NCBI GenBank assembly: GCA_021234155.1 | Contig: JAJEKV010000017.1 | Coordinates: 3,878,792 to 3,942,791 of the forward strand | Direction: 5' to 3' | Length of the DNA: 64,000 nucleotides | Source: Isoetes taiwanensis | Taxonomy: Eukaryota; Streptophyta; Lycopodiopsida; Isoetales; Isoetaceae | In this document: one piece after another, positions 1 to 14,289 of the stretch | Layout: each line of letters opens with the position of its first letter | Position numbering within the stretch: the first letter of the stretch is position 1 | Translations under genes and position numbers: made by a program | Notes under the pieces: generated by a model | The model's input: only the letters and a program-made list of their open reading frames with translations | Database searches by the model: none | What the model was told of the DNA's origin: nothing

Positions 1-2560
1 TGAGGGGCTTGGAGTCCCGTCATATAGACAATAGAAAGTGTGAGAATGCTGACCATGTTTTGGCGAGATCTTGGACTTGTCGCGATGACATTGTGTTTTG
101 GTTCTAAAATAACTGTGCCCCCGTGTGAATATGCACCCAAACCAAAGGGGGTTTTAAGGGGGGATTTTATTTTTAAGTGTGGAATGTAATGGTGTGTTAT
201 ATCTAAAAAAATTTTGGCCCCGCCGGGGCCTTCAACAAACAAAAGAGCCCAAATGTAATGAATTGTATTTATTTTAAAAAATTTGGGTCTTGGTTTATTA
301 TTAAACCAAGTCGTTGGCATATCTTTTTGAACATGTGAGATTGAAGCGATTGTTTATGAAATTTAGCCTTATCATGTAATGCCTTTGCACACCTGATTAA
401 AATCTTGGCACAAATCATCTTCATGATGTGCCTATATGGTATGTAAGAACATCCGCAACAAAAATTTGACCCGGTTTGAAAGATAAACCAATGGATACTT
501 CTATACAAGGCATCGAGGAAAAGCTTATCGGCGAGGTTTTATATGTAATCGGACCATTCAAGATCAAACTCATAAATCGAACAAAGACAATGAGAAATAT
601 AATAAGATGAAATCAAGATTATCCATAATTTTACCAATTTCAAGATCATTGGCATGAACTAGCAAATATAACTACAAGCTTTGTATCACGATTCTGAAAT
701 CTTTCATTGCACTTTGTGGCATAAACTATCTAATGTGTTTTATTCTCTGCGAGCAAAAGTAAGAAATAAACATCTTATTTTTGTGGAAGCCTTTTGGAGC
801 AAAAAATATGACAATAGGAAATGATCATTTTGTTGGTTTCTTTTTCGGAACTTTGAGAGGATGCTAGGCGGGATAGGCTGCGACAAATTCTTAATGCCAT
901 AGATTAAAAGAAACGGATTTGGGTCCAATAGTTACCTCGTTGAAATCGACATGGGCATTTGTGAATCTTGTTGGTCGTAAAATACCAGGGGTTTGAGCGC
1001 CATGGTGCCGCCGCGGATTGAATCTGAGATGGCGAAAAAGATAGTAAAGGCTTCTCTTGGCTTTTCGCGGTAGCCCAACAATCTTAGAATACGCTTTGTC
1101 GCGGTCGGAATCCCATGCACCCAAACAAAACCATGCAAACTGGGATAAGCCAAACCAAGCTGCTTCAAAATCCATCACGAGACATTAGGGACAATCATTT
1201 GAAGACACTTGCTTCCTTCCCTTTGGCAATCACGCAAACCCTACCAAAGCTGGCCGGAACAGGACTGTTTTGACATGGAAAACGTAATCAAAGATGGGCA
1301 TACCATATACCATGAAAAGATCCGGAAAGAGCTTTCCAATGCAAGCTTTTTACGGCGAGGTCTGGATCAGTTATGCTAGAAGCTGTGTTGCCGGTGAAAA
1401 GGCTGCGCTACATGGCGCCCTAGGGTTTCCGCGAGAACCATCGCTGATAAATGTCGGGGCCTTTGACATGTTATACCCAGCCTTAAATGGTAAAAATCCG
1501 CTAAGTCCACAAAAAAACAGGTGTAATTTTTTTGGGCGTGGCTATAACATGTCGCCAGCACGGATATACCCGCGGATATGCCCGTGGGTATAACATGTCG
1601 GCGTCCAGATATTCTGCGCTCCTTCCGCGGAAGGGTAAAGGTTCTATCTTTTTCTTTTTTTTGATTTTATTTTATTTTTTTTTTTTACTTTTTGAAAAGG
1701 GCTTTTATTGTAAGCCATTCAATCTAGTCTTTTAAAGAGGGCTTTTATTGTATGGCGCTTTGATTCTTGACCATTAAAAGGAAAAAATTAGCACAAGTTG
1801 CATGCAAATACACGGCACACTCTAGATGTACCAATTAGCATGTAATACCGGCACCAAATCATATAAAACCATTGAAAAAAGTGTACAAAATACAAAAAGA
1901 AACCCTGTTATTTATGCTAGATATTGCAATGCGGCATGCCATCGCGAAGCCCATCCCCGGCTTTTTTTCATCTTAGTCCAGGCATGCGGGCGTCTCCTTG
2001 ATCAATCTTTCTCCTCCCAAGCTCTAATCTAAGCCGAATCTACGGCTCCTTTTATCGAAGCTTGGATTCGACTGGTTTATCTTAGTGGCGGGATTGCTCA
2101 AAGTGAAAGACTTTATGGGCGTTCAAATGCGGGTAGATTTAACCCGGTAGGCTTGGAAGCCTATCCTTTCAATTATCTCAAAGGGTCAGCCCATCTAGGT
2201 GCCAACTTCTTACAATTGCCAATTTTGAGCCTTTTGTTTGACCTTAATCTTTAGCCATATGAACTCACCAACTTGAAATCAAAGATCGAGCCTGAGCGGG
2301 CTAGTGAAATTATGCGGGATATTGTGGATCACATTACGCTTTGATCAAGATTAGGGATCTGGGCGGAGGTTTTGTCTAAGAACGCTGGGCATTTGGAAGG
2401 AGCCCTTTTTGCATCAAATGGAAGGATTGGGCATTTCTTGATCAGGGAAAGTCTTACCTTTGGGCCTGTTGTCGATCAAAGCATTAGGGCTTGGATTTGT
2501 AAAGCCTATTCAAAACACATCGGCCTCATTATTTGCCGCCACGGCGGGGGTAACCCTTAA
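1..2560. other. Intergenic sequence, no gene recognised
   Basis: I see no convincing coding region here. The open frames are short and resemble no family I know. A 40-bp period repeat containing GGGCTTTTATTGTA lies at about 1697-1755, and a small inverted repeat around GACATGTTATA / TATAACATGTC lies at about 1468-1540. A GC-rich palindrome (GGCCCCGCCGGGGCC) lies near 215. These look like debris of old repeats. Confidence 0.5.
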
Positions 2561-4920
2561 CTTTGCTTTTGATTTTTAATACATTGTTTACGGTAGTTTT
2601 CTGTTTTCCTCCATTTTGCTAAGAGATTCCTTTATCTCGATCTTCCAAAGAAATTTTACCGGCATTACCGACCGGTCGGTTTTAAACGCTTCGAGCCCAT
2701 TCAGGCTCCCCTTTTGTGCCCCTATGCGCGCCCTCTACTTTGTTGCCCAACCTTTTTCTAGCTTGCAGATTGGCTTTCCTTGTCCGCCACTTCTATGCTC
2801 TGTGATTCTTGCATCAGGCTCGCTTTATTAATAATCTGTCATTTTACCTAGCCATTATGTTTTCATTTGTCCCTTTTTACCATATGGCTGACCTCCTTGC
2901 CCTCCACCCCCACCTTGGCACTTTGACCTCCATCTCCTCCTTTTCATTGGCCATAACCTCACTTTTGACTACTTAAGCCTCATTTTTGTTCGATTTATGT
3001 TGTGATCCGAATTAACTTTCGTCTCAATTTCCTTCTTGACCTTCTTTTTTATTGGTGCTAACATGTCTACATCCTCTTCCTCAATCTCGTCCCTCGTTTG
3101 CAAAAGTATGGTTCATATTGGGGCCTTCATTCATGGCTTTGGGCATATGGTATTATTTGTCTTCTGACTGACATCACCACTCATTTCTCCTCTGCTACCC
3201 TGCACCAGACCTTAGCACTTTCGCTCTCCTAATCTTGTTCCACCCATTTTCACCACCTTATGAACCTCTTTGCTTGAGACTTCTTGTTGATGTCAACCTC
3301 ATTTTTCTTCTTGCCATGGCTCTGAGCTTGATCATTCTGTTGGTGTTTGTCATGCATCTGGTAAGCTTCGAGAAGTTGCTTTTTATGTTATTGGATGTGG
3401 TTGACATTTCATGTTCTTAGTTTGGTCTTTTCATTTTGGTGCACTAAGGCATATCTTGATTCTATACACCTTCTTCATTTATCAGGGGACCTATTAACAC
3501 CACCCTTGCCCTTGCTGTTGTTTTGTCCTTACAACCTTGGGAGGATTACACATTTTTTATAACCCTTTGTTCTTGTTAGCCCTTGACCATATCGCTACCC
3601 TCATGAATTCCACTCTCACCTTAGCACTCTTGATCTTCATCTTCCTTTATTTGGCTTCTAGATTGGCCCTTTTTTAGGGGTCGATCGCCGTCATGACTCT
3701 TGATATTTTTTTTCATTGTCAATTTAATTAACTTTAACGCATTGGTTTATGTTGTCTTGTGGCAGCTACCTCTCGCTTCTTTACTCCCGGGGAGGTTCCC
3801 TTGTTCCTCCTCCACTTTCCCTTTGGTGTTTTCCTCCGCGCCCCATCCACCCTCCGGCTTCCATGGCTATGTTTTACGCCACGCTTTGTTGCTTGGTGTT
3901 GTCTACATTACATTTCATATCTCCCACTGCTTCCCCGCCGTGCCGCGGCCTTTTTGGCCTCTTCATCATCTCCGTATGTCTTCCTCGTCGATTACCCGGT
4001 CCGCGGCTGACAATAATATCTTTTTTGTCAAACATTTTAACTTTCCAACCCCCAACTGTTTTTACCTCTACCTCCTTGGCCCGTCAATCTACCTCGTCGC
4101 CGGGCCAGCCCTTTTTCTTCCCATACGCAAGATGTATCTATCGTTTCTCCAAAACGCATCCCAGCCCCCATTTCCCTCCTACGGCACCGGCCTCTGATCA
4201 CTTTCTTTGCGCATTTTTGCACATCTCCTCCAGGCCCTCGTCCACTAGCACAATCCTCTCTTAGTTTCTTTGTCTCGGATATTCTTATCCATCCCTTCCA
4301 AACCAGGATTAACTTGCGGTCTCTCTTTTTAGCTCATTTGCGCCTACATGTCCCCGGACTATTCTCTATCTAATTTCCCCTTATCATCTCTCACATTCTC
4401 CCTTAGGGTTTTTGCCTCATCTTCCTCTATGCCCTTATCCTATCGACCGCGCGGCTTAGGGTGGAGTGGGTTCGTCTTCGTCGCTTGGATCCATCAATAT
4501 GGTAGCCTGGCTGAACCTCCTTTCGGGGCTACTTTTCGGAGAGTTTCACATGGTTGCTCCGCCCACCGCGGTGGTTGGTGCTCCTCTTCCTCTACCTCTG
4601 CATCGTTAGCGGACCGATCTCAACGCTTGGAGTTTTCGGCATGGATGGGCTTCTGGCTAAGGAAGTTCTCTGGTAGTCCGGTGCGAGTTTTGTGTCTTTG
4701 CGAGTCCCTTCCGAGGAATAGGCATCGAAGCCCTCGGATCCTCCTGACAGGATGGGATGAAACAACTACTATATATTTCATTTCGATCTTGCGCTTGGGG
4801 CTCGTTATCGGCGTCTTCTCAAAGTGACATCTCTTTCCTTGTCCATTGCTTCCCACCCTACCCGCCCCTTATATGTTATTTCGAGGTTTGTCTATTCTTT
4901 TCTATGTTTTTGTTGATCGC
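2561..4920. other. Pyrimidine-rich intergenic tract
   Basis: The plus strand is markedly rich in C and T over about 2.3 kb, so the reverse strand is purine rich. Long open frames here (for example 3700-4264 in two overlapping frames) are explained by this composition: they are rich in Leu, Phe, Ser and Pro and show no domain. A short segment near 4690-4740 (TTTGCGAGTCCCTTC and what follows) recurs in diverged form at about 8815-8870, which suggests a dispersed repeat. No gene is supported. Confidence 0.45.
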
Positions 4921-5390
4921 GACCACCCATTGGGTGATGTTTTCCAACCGATGGTGATGCAAATTATTTTTCACTTAGAATGGGTGATGCTATCTATATT
5001 TTTCCACCCGGATTTGGGTGATGCTAGATGGTCTTGGTGTTTATTTTTTTTTCTTATTTCACCTCTTGGTGTTGTTTTCCATTTCTATATATGTTTGTTT
5101 GTTTCTATATATGCCATTGGGTGATGCTAGATGATTTCCACCTGTTGGTGATGCTATTTTTCTTTCCACCTGTTGGTGATGCTATTTTTCTTTCCACCTC
5201 TTAGTGTTGTTTTCTATTTCTATATATGTTTGTTTTACGTTCCTAATGTTTTTCTTGATTTTTCATCTATGTTTTGGTTCATTATCTTTTGTTGTTGTCC
5301 ACCTTGGGTGTTGCTATAATAATGTTTTTCTTTTTTTCATCGGCATTATGCCGCATTATTCTCCACCTGCGGGTGATGCTGTTTTTTTCC
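4921..5390. repeat. Degenerate short repeats with CCACC..GGGTGATGCT
   Basis: Many diverged copies of a 25-35 bp unit combine TTTCCACC with (G)GGTGATGCTA, a partly self-complementary pair. The same unit recurs at 7553-7720 and 8150-8270. It has no coding potential. It could be the tandem subterminal or 5' part of a transposon family, or a local minisatellite. Confidence 0.6.
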
Positions 5391-5480
5391 ACCTCAACCC
5401 TCTTCCTCCCCTCTTTTTTTTTTGTATGAGTCCCATTTTCATTCTGAGTCCCAAAATTCGAGATTTGTCCCACTTTAATT

Positions 5481-7552
5481 AAATACGGCTTTTAAGCTTC
5501 CTGCATATTTTCTCAGATTTTCTCAGGATTTGTGTATAGACTTGAGGTAGATCTATCGTTGTCGGTTTATCTGGCTTTCGCCCGATGGTCTAAATGACCT
5601 AGCTGCCGAACTAGGAAAACTAAACCCGACTTTCACTCTCTTATTTGCTCCTTCAAGATCAGGCTATGCCGCTGTCTGCGAGGACTAGCAATAAGGCCAA
5701 CCGGTTACCTTCTTGAATTTCGTGGAAGAGGGATCCTTGATGTAATTGGAATTGGATGAATTTCATGAAATTTCACCTTCTGCTTATAAAACTTCATGTT
5801 TGGAAGGCATCGACTTCATCATCTGGTCTTGGGTATGCTAAAATCAAATCTATAAGGGCCAATTTGGCTTAAAGTTGCCTAAATCCATAATCAAAAGGCG
5901 ATTTTGGAATTCGTGAGTAATCGGTCAATGAAGCCGAGATAAAAGCTATCTATTTCTAATTGCAATTTTACCTTCCGGGCAAGCAATGCTTCTAATAAAG
6001 GCCAGCGATCAAATATAAGTTGATACTTGATGGTTTTAAAGGTTTAAATTGCTTTGTAGATGTAAGCCTCGGCCTATCTCGAGAATATCTTTGAAAGGAG
6101 AAATTACGGTGGTTCTTTTTAAAAGCGTGAGAAATCTAAGCTTGGAGCCAAAGCCATGTAGAAGGGACTAATTAGAAAAAGACCTCTATCACTACTATCA
6201 CGCTGGCTGGGAAAATCTATTCATCGGGAGGCTAATTTCTTTGAAGTATCATTCTCTTCAAAAGCCTTCAAAACCTTGGATGGAATTAGGTACTAGGAGG
6301 TTTTGCTCCCTAAATCGTGCTAACCACCCATTTCGGGTCTCACACTTTACTCCATCGTATTTAAACCCTTAAAAAGCTAAATTATTCCTACGCATCGGAC
6401 ATTATTTCAAATCACTCTTAGGAAAAGCTCCCATGCGAGTCAAATACACATAATGAAAACCTACAATTTTATTGCAAGAACTAATGTCGTTCGAGAAAAT
6501 TAAGGATTTGTTTAGAGAAACTCTGAGTCTGAGAATGAAAACCTACAAATCCGGATTTTCAATGCGAAATCCGGGATTGTTAGTTGCTTTCCAAGATTTA
6601 CATTGTATATAGTTTTAGAAGACTCTACTATCGAAATTTGAATCTAGATGAGTTAGAATACTAATTGCAAGACAAGTCCTACTATTTGAAAATATTGGGT
6701 TTTCTTTTTACCTCTAAATTTGCAAATCAACCATGCAATATTTTTTAACATTCAAAGTCTATATGCACAAGGCTTGGCACACATGAGTTAAGGGGACAAT
6801 GCAAAGGCTGAAGCCAAGAATGATTAGGAGCAAGGTGGTGTTAAGGGGAAGATGTGAAAAAGTTTAAGCCAAGAATAATTACATAATTTTGATTACCATC
6901 CATGTTCAAGATATTTTTCTACAAAATCTTGAGGACATGAGGTAATTTAGAGGCACCATAATCGTCCTTGATGCAAAAAAGATGGCAATAAAGTGCGGGT
7001 TCAACTCTGCATGTTCTTTGCATCTCAAGGATGTCGAAGTGAGATCTATTCAACTTAGCACAAAGCGTCTTTTTCTTGTGGGTTGGAAAAAGAAAATGGC
7101 TGAGCAAAGGCGGATCATTCTTGTATATGTAAATGTAAGGTAAATGGCAATATTCTCTTAACCTAGCACATTCTTTTAGTTGTGCGGCAACCAAAATTCA
7201 CATCACGTTCCTCTATATTGCCTCAAATTCTCACAGTTTTATTTGCTTTACCTGTCAGAATTGCATTTACCTTCCATTGATGTTGCACCAATGACCTATT
7301 GCTGCAAATTCTGAGAGTGTTAGTAGTGTCTCCGTGTTGCAGATGTCTGGATTGGCTTCCACCCTGGAATATGCAGCCATAGGTCATAGCGACAGAAACC
7401 CTCATGCCTTAGGAAAGCCATACCACCCATCTCCCTCTCAGAGCGGTTGCAGATAGGACCTACTAGACCATACCCACGTGTATAAACCCCAAGAGGAACT
7501 CTGCGCAGAGCCTATAGTGCCACCCTTTAGGTGCAGTAGGTGACGCATATTT
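5481..7552. other. Intergenic sequence, no gene recognised
   Basis: This is AT-rich sequence without a domain-bearing frame. The minus-strand frames at 6919-7405 look like chance. No RNA gene was seen. Confidence 0.45.
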
Positions 7553-8810
<1,258 letters not shown>

Positions 8811-9685
8811 ATTGTGTCTCTTGCGAGTCCCTTCTTAGAATAAATATCAATATCCTTTGGGGCCATTATAAATGTGTAAATACAAAATAGAGAGTAGGCC
8901 ATTCTAATCTATTTGTACCTAGGGCGCCCTCTTTTTTTTCCTCCTCAGACATTGTCCTTTGTTGCAAAATTGTAATCTAAGTAGGTAAAACATGAATAAG
9001 GCCAGTGATAAAACCATAAAACCACCAAAGTTATTTATACATTATGTACATTTTTGTTACAGGACGAAGATGCACGACCAAGATTATAAATAATCTTCTT
9101 TTTTATTTTCGTAAGGTGTTGGTAATTGTGCACATGCGGCAGCGCATGGAGCAGCATGGAACGCTGGCGTTCCCGCTTTGAGTTCCCCCTTGGGGCATCG
9201 CCGGAAGCATCACGAGTTCCCCAAACATCGCCCGACATTTAATTCAATTTTTTTGAAGTTGGCCAGAGCGACACAATTGAATGACGAGGAGTTTTGGATC
9301 ACGAAACTGGGTTTTAGCTCTTCTGCCGGCTATTTTGGGTGGGATCTTGGAGGCGTGGATCCTCCTCTCGACTCTGAATTTTTCTTGATAAATGAGTCTA
9401 TAATCGACAGGGATAAGATATTATTTTCGAAATCTTGGAATAATTACGGTAATGCAGATGCAGGATATATTCTTAGGTTTCCTTTCTTTTGCAGGATTGC
9501 ATCTTCGAATCTGTAAAAGAAGCTCGAATGTCCACACGGTTTATTGTCTTGCTTTGTAAATTCGTTGCAAAGGAGCATTGCAAACGAGCAGGGAGATCCG
9601 GGAACTTGCTGTGCAGCCCATCATTCAAGCTATCATAGTGTGTTCCTCTTTTTATTTGCATCGTATGTTCCTCCTACTATTATTT

Positions 9686-10262
9686 CGAACTGCTAATCGT
9701 TTCTTCCTCTTTAAATTTAATGCAGGATTAGGAAGAAGAGGCAGCTTAGTCAGCAATCTATCTTCCCAGTCCATTCTAGGTTAGTGTCTATATGCTTTGC
9801 GGAATCTATTCTTTCATTTAATTGACCGAATGCCATAGGGGAGGCTAAACTGGCAGCAAAAAGGTCTGTGTTAGAAGGTCTGTGGCAAAAAGGTCTTCTC
9901 CTGGTGTTTTTTAGCATCTGTATTTGTACTTTGTAATCTCAAGCCTGTCGTTTTGCAGTATTTATCATGTTTTGGATAGAATCAAAAGAATTAGAATCAC
10001 TTTTATCACTTTCTCTGCATTAAAATCATAAAAATCGAACTGCTAATCTTTTTTTCCTCTTTAAATTTTATCCAGGAACAGGAAGAAGAGGCAGCTTAAT
10101 CAACAATCTATCTTCCCAGTCCATTCTAGGAGGGTGATTTTGAGCATTTTTATTTGTAGTTTGTAATCTCAAGCATGTCGTTTTGCACTGCTTATCATGT
10201 TTTGGGTAGAATAAAAAGAAATAGAAGCATTTCCATCACTTCCTCTGCATTAAAATCATAAA
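9686..10262 (+). repeat. Tandem duplication (350-bp and 227-bp copies) containing an exon-like block
   Basis: The unit starting CGAACTGCTAATC at 9686 is repeated from 10036. Both copies carry a pyrimidine tract, an AG acceptor and the block GGAAGAAGAGGCAGCTTA..CCAGTCCATTCTAG, followed by CTCAAGCNTGTCGTTTTGCA and ATTAAAATCATAA. The first copy holds about 120 extra bases in its middle. This looks like duplication of an exon with flanking intron. Confidence 0.8.
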
Positions 10263-10494
10263 TTGATTCTCTTAAAATCTGATTAAACATACAAATGACA
10301 TGTTATTTAAAAGAAGCTGGGCATGAGTTTAAAATAGGCTGAAACATACACTTCTTAAACTAGAATCCACCTAGCTTGGCTGCTTGCAAGATGGTCTAGA
10401 ATCATAGATCCACTGCTGCACAGACCAGATTTCTAAATTTCGTCATAAGTGAATTGCTTTATTATGTATGATGTCATTTAATTGCGTTGTGCAG

Positions 10495-12680
10495 GTCGTG
10501 ACCATTCTAGAGCCATCAAACTTTGATTCACAGGACACAAGGTTGTTGTAAGTCCAATTCTGTAAGTCTGCAATGTGTTTATGAGTTTTATCCAGATTTG
10601 TCTATGAAGCATACCATGGTTTAGATTTGTGTCCAGATTTGTCTTTAGGGTCAGGACGAGCTCATCTCTCTCAATCTTTAATAGCAACAACAAACATAAG
10701 GCGTAAAACAGATATTGCAGCATGTATGCTCTACGTAAAAAAATCTTAAAAGCAAAATGGGTTTCAAAACGATATCTTCTGGACTTGACATAACTGTAAT
10801 GGGTTTCATAATAATTTCTGGACTATAGTGTTGGAAGGTGCACCTTGCAGCTAGAGAGAAGTTATATGCTCCAGTGAAAGAATCGTGGAGCTTTGTCTTT
10901 TCTGCTCTCAATCTCAAAGGATCCATCACAGGTATCTTTTTACGAATCCTTATTTTTCTTTCTGCTACGGAACCATGTTACATTCTTTTCGTAGGATTAA
11001 TGGGGTATCAATCTGGCTGGCTTTGAAAATCTTAACTTTTCGTATTCAAATTTGGTGCTTAGTATTGGGCATTGATGCTTCTGTTTCATATTCTATTTTT
11101 GAATTCAAAGCATGCATACGCAACGAATACTCAAAGCACATTATTCTACAATGTCTGTGTCTGTCTGCCTGTTCTATTTGTGATCATGTAGGACATGGGT
11201 TTGTAGACCAAATTGGAGATCTTGGGCAGCTAAGGAGATCCAGTCTTGGTCATGGCATTTATACTTTGGTAGGGCCTCCATTGCAACGATATTGCTCTAT
11301 GCTAGAGAACAATGTTAATGCTATATCTAAACTTGATCATTTGTCTTGGAATTTGGTAAGCCTGTCAAATAATGTTTCTGTTCTTAGAGTTTATCCAGCA
11401 CATTTTATCTTATGCATGCAGCTAAGTATACTCCAAATGCAGCACCCCTCTAAATTTACTCCAAATGGGGGACTGCTTGAGTATACAGTTATACATTCTC
11501 TTCTCTTTTCTAATGGACTAATTTCGCATTGCGACTTATGGAATCAACTGATTTATTACTCTCAATATTTTAAGATGCTATTGGAGCAACTAGCAGCATC
11601 GGATCCCCCTTCACGAGCCTGATGTGGTCTTTTCATAAAAAAGGCTTGTGCACAAATCCAAGAGTTGAATATGATTGAGATGCCATGTAGATGACGTGGA
11701 AGGTACTGCATCATTATGTTTTTATAATTCTCTTTTTCCTGTATGTTGCATATTGCAATAGCAGCATTTATAGTCTCATTAATAACATCAGGACCTAGCA
11801 GCTGTGATTCCAAATTTTCTGCCTTCTTATTGTTAAAAATTCTCATCTAAATATTTTGCACTGTTCTAGCTTTTCAGCTATTATGGAAATCAATTCTCTT
11901 GGAAAAACGATCCTTGCAGAGAAATTATAGTCTTACAACATGCCATGCCAATTCTACAAATTTCTAGACATAGAATTGTTAGTGGGGAGCTGATAAATAT
12001 GGGTGGAATGGTCTGTCCAATTAGCAGGTGCTTAATCCTTCTTGATATGACAGGTCCAGTGTACATAGTGATTTGAACTTCTTAACTATCAAACATCAAT
12101 CATAGTTTAAAGACCTCCCAATACCTCAGTGCATACAAGTGCAGTCTCAGTCTAATCTGATAGGAAGTTAAAGTCATTCAAATGCCTGGGAACTTGGTTT
12201 AATGGCATTTAGAGTAACATTGCATTTTATTTATTTTCTTTATATTGTCTTCATCAAAGCTGACCTCAAATTGTTTTTATAATATCATCTGATGCATCTA
12301 CCGAGCCTAATTGTGCCATGGAGCTCTGTAAAAATAATGGTGTGTAATAAATGGATAAGGCCATTTAGTAACATTGTTTTTGCCTTATAGTTATATTAAT
12401 GCATTTTACAGCTTACAAGCAACCTAAACTTAACGTTTTTCATCAGGTACCACTACAATGCCGTCAATGCTTGAATGGAATATGATGGTAGTGCCAAAGG
12501 TGATTTAGCATTTCCTCAAGCTCTACACTTAGGGGAATTGTCTTTAGACCAGTATACAAATGAAGCATCGGTTTATTTAGTGTCATAAAATGTCGCTTTT
12601 AAATCTCATGTCTTTTCGTGTTCTTTACAGGAGCTAGAGGTCTTCTTGGATGGAAGTTGTAGAGTATTTGAATGATCTCC
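10495..12680 (+). pseudogene. Unrecognised exon-like blocks on plus strand
   Basis: Several stretches have the look of exons between GT/AG sites: about 10495-10547 (VVTILEPSNFDSQDTR), 10838-10932 (HLAAREKLYAPVKESWSF), 11192-11355 (GDLGQLRRSSLGHGIYTL..) and two terminal blocks at about 12447-12500 and 12627-12655 (ELEVFLDGSCRVFE then stop). Phases between blocks do not all fit, so this is more likely a decayed or captured gene than an active one. I do not recognise the protein. The blocks lie upstream of a Helitron 3' terminus at 14180 on the same strand, so capture by that Helitron is possible. AATAAA-like signals near 12930 and 13033 could be old polyadenylation sites. Confidence 0.35.
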
Positions 12681-13080
12681 TGAATTTATGTTTCAAAGCA
12701 AGAGTATATGCTCTTCCTCAGCCAACTAAAGGACTTGCTCTGTGGCTAGAGGGACTTCTCCTTCTGCTTAGGTGTTGACTTTGCACTGTAGGAACCTTTG
12801 GCAAGAAGTATACGTTAAGCTCTTATGTTCCAAAAGTATGTTATAGTATTTTGTCTGGAAGTAATTGTAGTGCAAGAATAATTTGTTGTTATGTTCTTCC
12901 ATGCATTAATGTTAGTTCTTTTGTAGTAAAAATAAAACAAAAATGATGTGAATAGCAAGATATTACCTGTTCAAGTAGAACTGCCACATGTTGGACTTTT
13001 CTTATTACTAAACTGGTAATGTTTGTGTTTCAATAAAGAAGTCTTGCATGCAGTCACTAATCCTTAATGTAACACATCTG

Positions 13081-13200
13081 TTCACTTTCTTGCAAGGAAG
13101 TAGCAAATATGTGCAGCTAGAAGCTTCAATGTAGTGTAGCACTACATGTTCACTATTTTGCAAGGAAGTAGAAAATATGTGCAGCTAGGAGCTTCAATGT
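13081..13200. repeat. Tandem duplication, period about 68 bp
   Basis: The block TGCAAGGAAGTAG..TATGTGCAGCTAG occurs at 13091 and again at 13159 with few differences. It is non-coding. Confidence 0.85.
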
Positions 13201-13406
13201 GATTTTAACCTATGCACAATTTGCATTTCGCTATGCCCATAGATTAGAGCACAGAAATTGTATTCGTGCTTCTAGCTTTGCGAAAATGATGCCTACAAGC
13301 TTCTGTTCTAATTGATTAGCCTTGAATTATGTGCTCTAGATTATTTTTGTATTTCACAAACAACGTTCACATATGCTTGCCATAGAAACCTTGATCGCTC
13401 AAACTC

Positions 13407-13510
13407 ATGGTGGTACAATGCATTTCTACATTATATTCTCTAATTAGAATGACGTCATATGGTGGTACAATGCATTTCTACATTATATTCTCTAATTAGA
13501 ATGACGTCAT
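13407..13510. repeat. Perfect tandem duplication, period 52 bp
   Basis: The segment from GGTGGTACAATGCATTTC to AATGACGTCAT at 13409 is repeated without visible change from 13461. The identity implies a recent origin. Confidence 0.95.
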
Positions 13511-14151
13511 AAGGTCATGATGTTCATCCCATACTCAATGTTACTCTTTCTTTTTTTATTACAAATACTCAAAATGCTACTTTGAATTTTTTTTTCCACA
13601 AATTGCATGTAGTTGAGAAATTGGTGGGCCAACTTTTTGTGACATCCACTAAAACATATTATTTGAGAGGATCAATTAAAAAGTTGACATGGAACATTAT
13701 ATAGGCACATATTGTATATTTGAAACACATTGAGTTTGAAGAAGTTGACATGGAACGTTACTTAGGCACATTTATATTTTGAAATATTGTATACTGTCTA
13801 GCACATAGTAATAAAAAACATTGTTGATTAAAGCAAGAATATAATATTATCAGCAAAGTTGGCTTCCAAGTTTAGATTCAACATGTATTGTATGTATCCT
13901 TTATTAAATTGGGCTTGTGCATCTTTCAGTTGGCTTGAACTCGGCCTCCAAATATCTTCATAATATGTGACCGTGTGGGTTTCACACACCATCACCTCTA
14001 GGCACCTAGAAAATATATTGCCATACCATTCCACACATCCTCTTCAATTTTCAATCATGCAAAATGCCTTTCAACCTATTCCATCTACTAGAGATGCTTC
14101 TATTCTATTGTATCCAATACCCTAAAAGTATTTTACACCTGCTCAAATAAT

Positions 14152-14180
14152 GCCGGGCATCGCCGGGCACACGTTTCTAG
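14152..14180 (+). mobile_element. Helitron 3' terminus (plus strand)
   Basis: A 7-bp stem with one mismatch (GCCGGGC / GCCGGGC around a 3-base loop, 14152-14168) is followed by ACACGTTT, the terminal CTAG at 14177-14180 and a host T. Hairpin plus CTRR-T is the hallmark of Helitron 3' ends. Stem and spacer match those of the minus-strand Helitron ending at 41162. I could not find the matching TC 5' end; the element should extend leftward and may include the exon-like blocks at 10.5-12.7 kb. Confidence 0.75.
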
Positions 14181-14289
14181 TTGTTCTGGTTTCTACAGAG
14201 GTTAGCCCGCAACTCAATTGTTCAGAATGATGTTTAATCCTGCAATGCTCTTTCTAGAGCGCCTTTTAGGATTGGGGATCATGAAACAG

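Noticed and set aside
205-235. GGCCCCGCCGGGGCC palindrome as a Helitron tail
   Set aside because: No CTAG follows and the stem differs from the family.
3700-4264. Overlapping long plus-strand frames (165 and 171 codons)
   Set aside because: Both frames are open because of C/T bias; the residues are Leu/Phe/Ser/Pro rich with no domain.
10885-11622. 245-codon frame on plus strand
   Set aside because: It runs through likely introns and splice sites, and only a part (about 11192-11355, probably in another role) looks exon-like.
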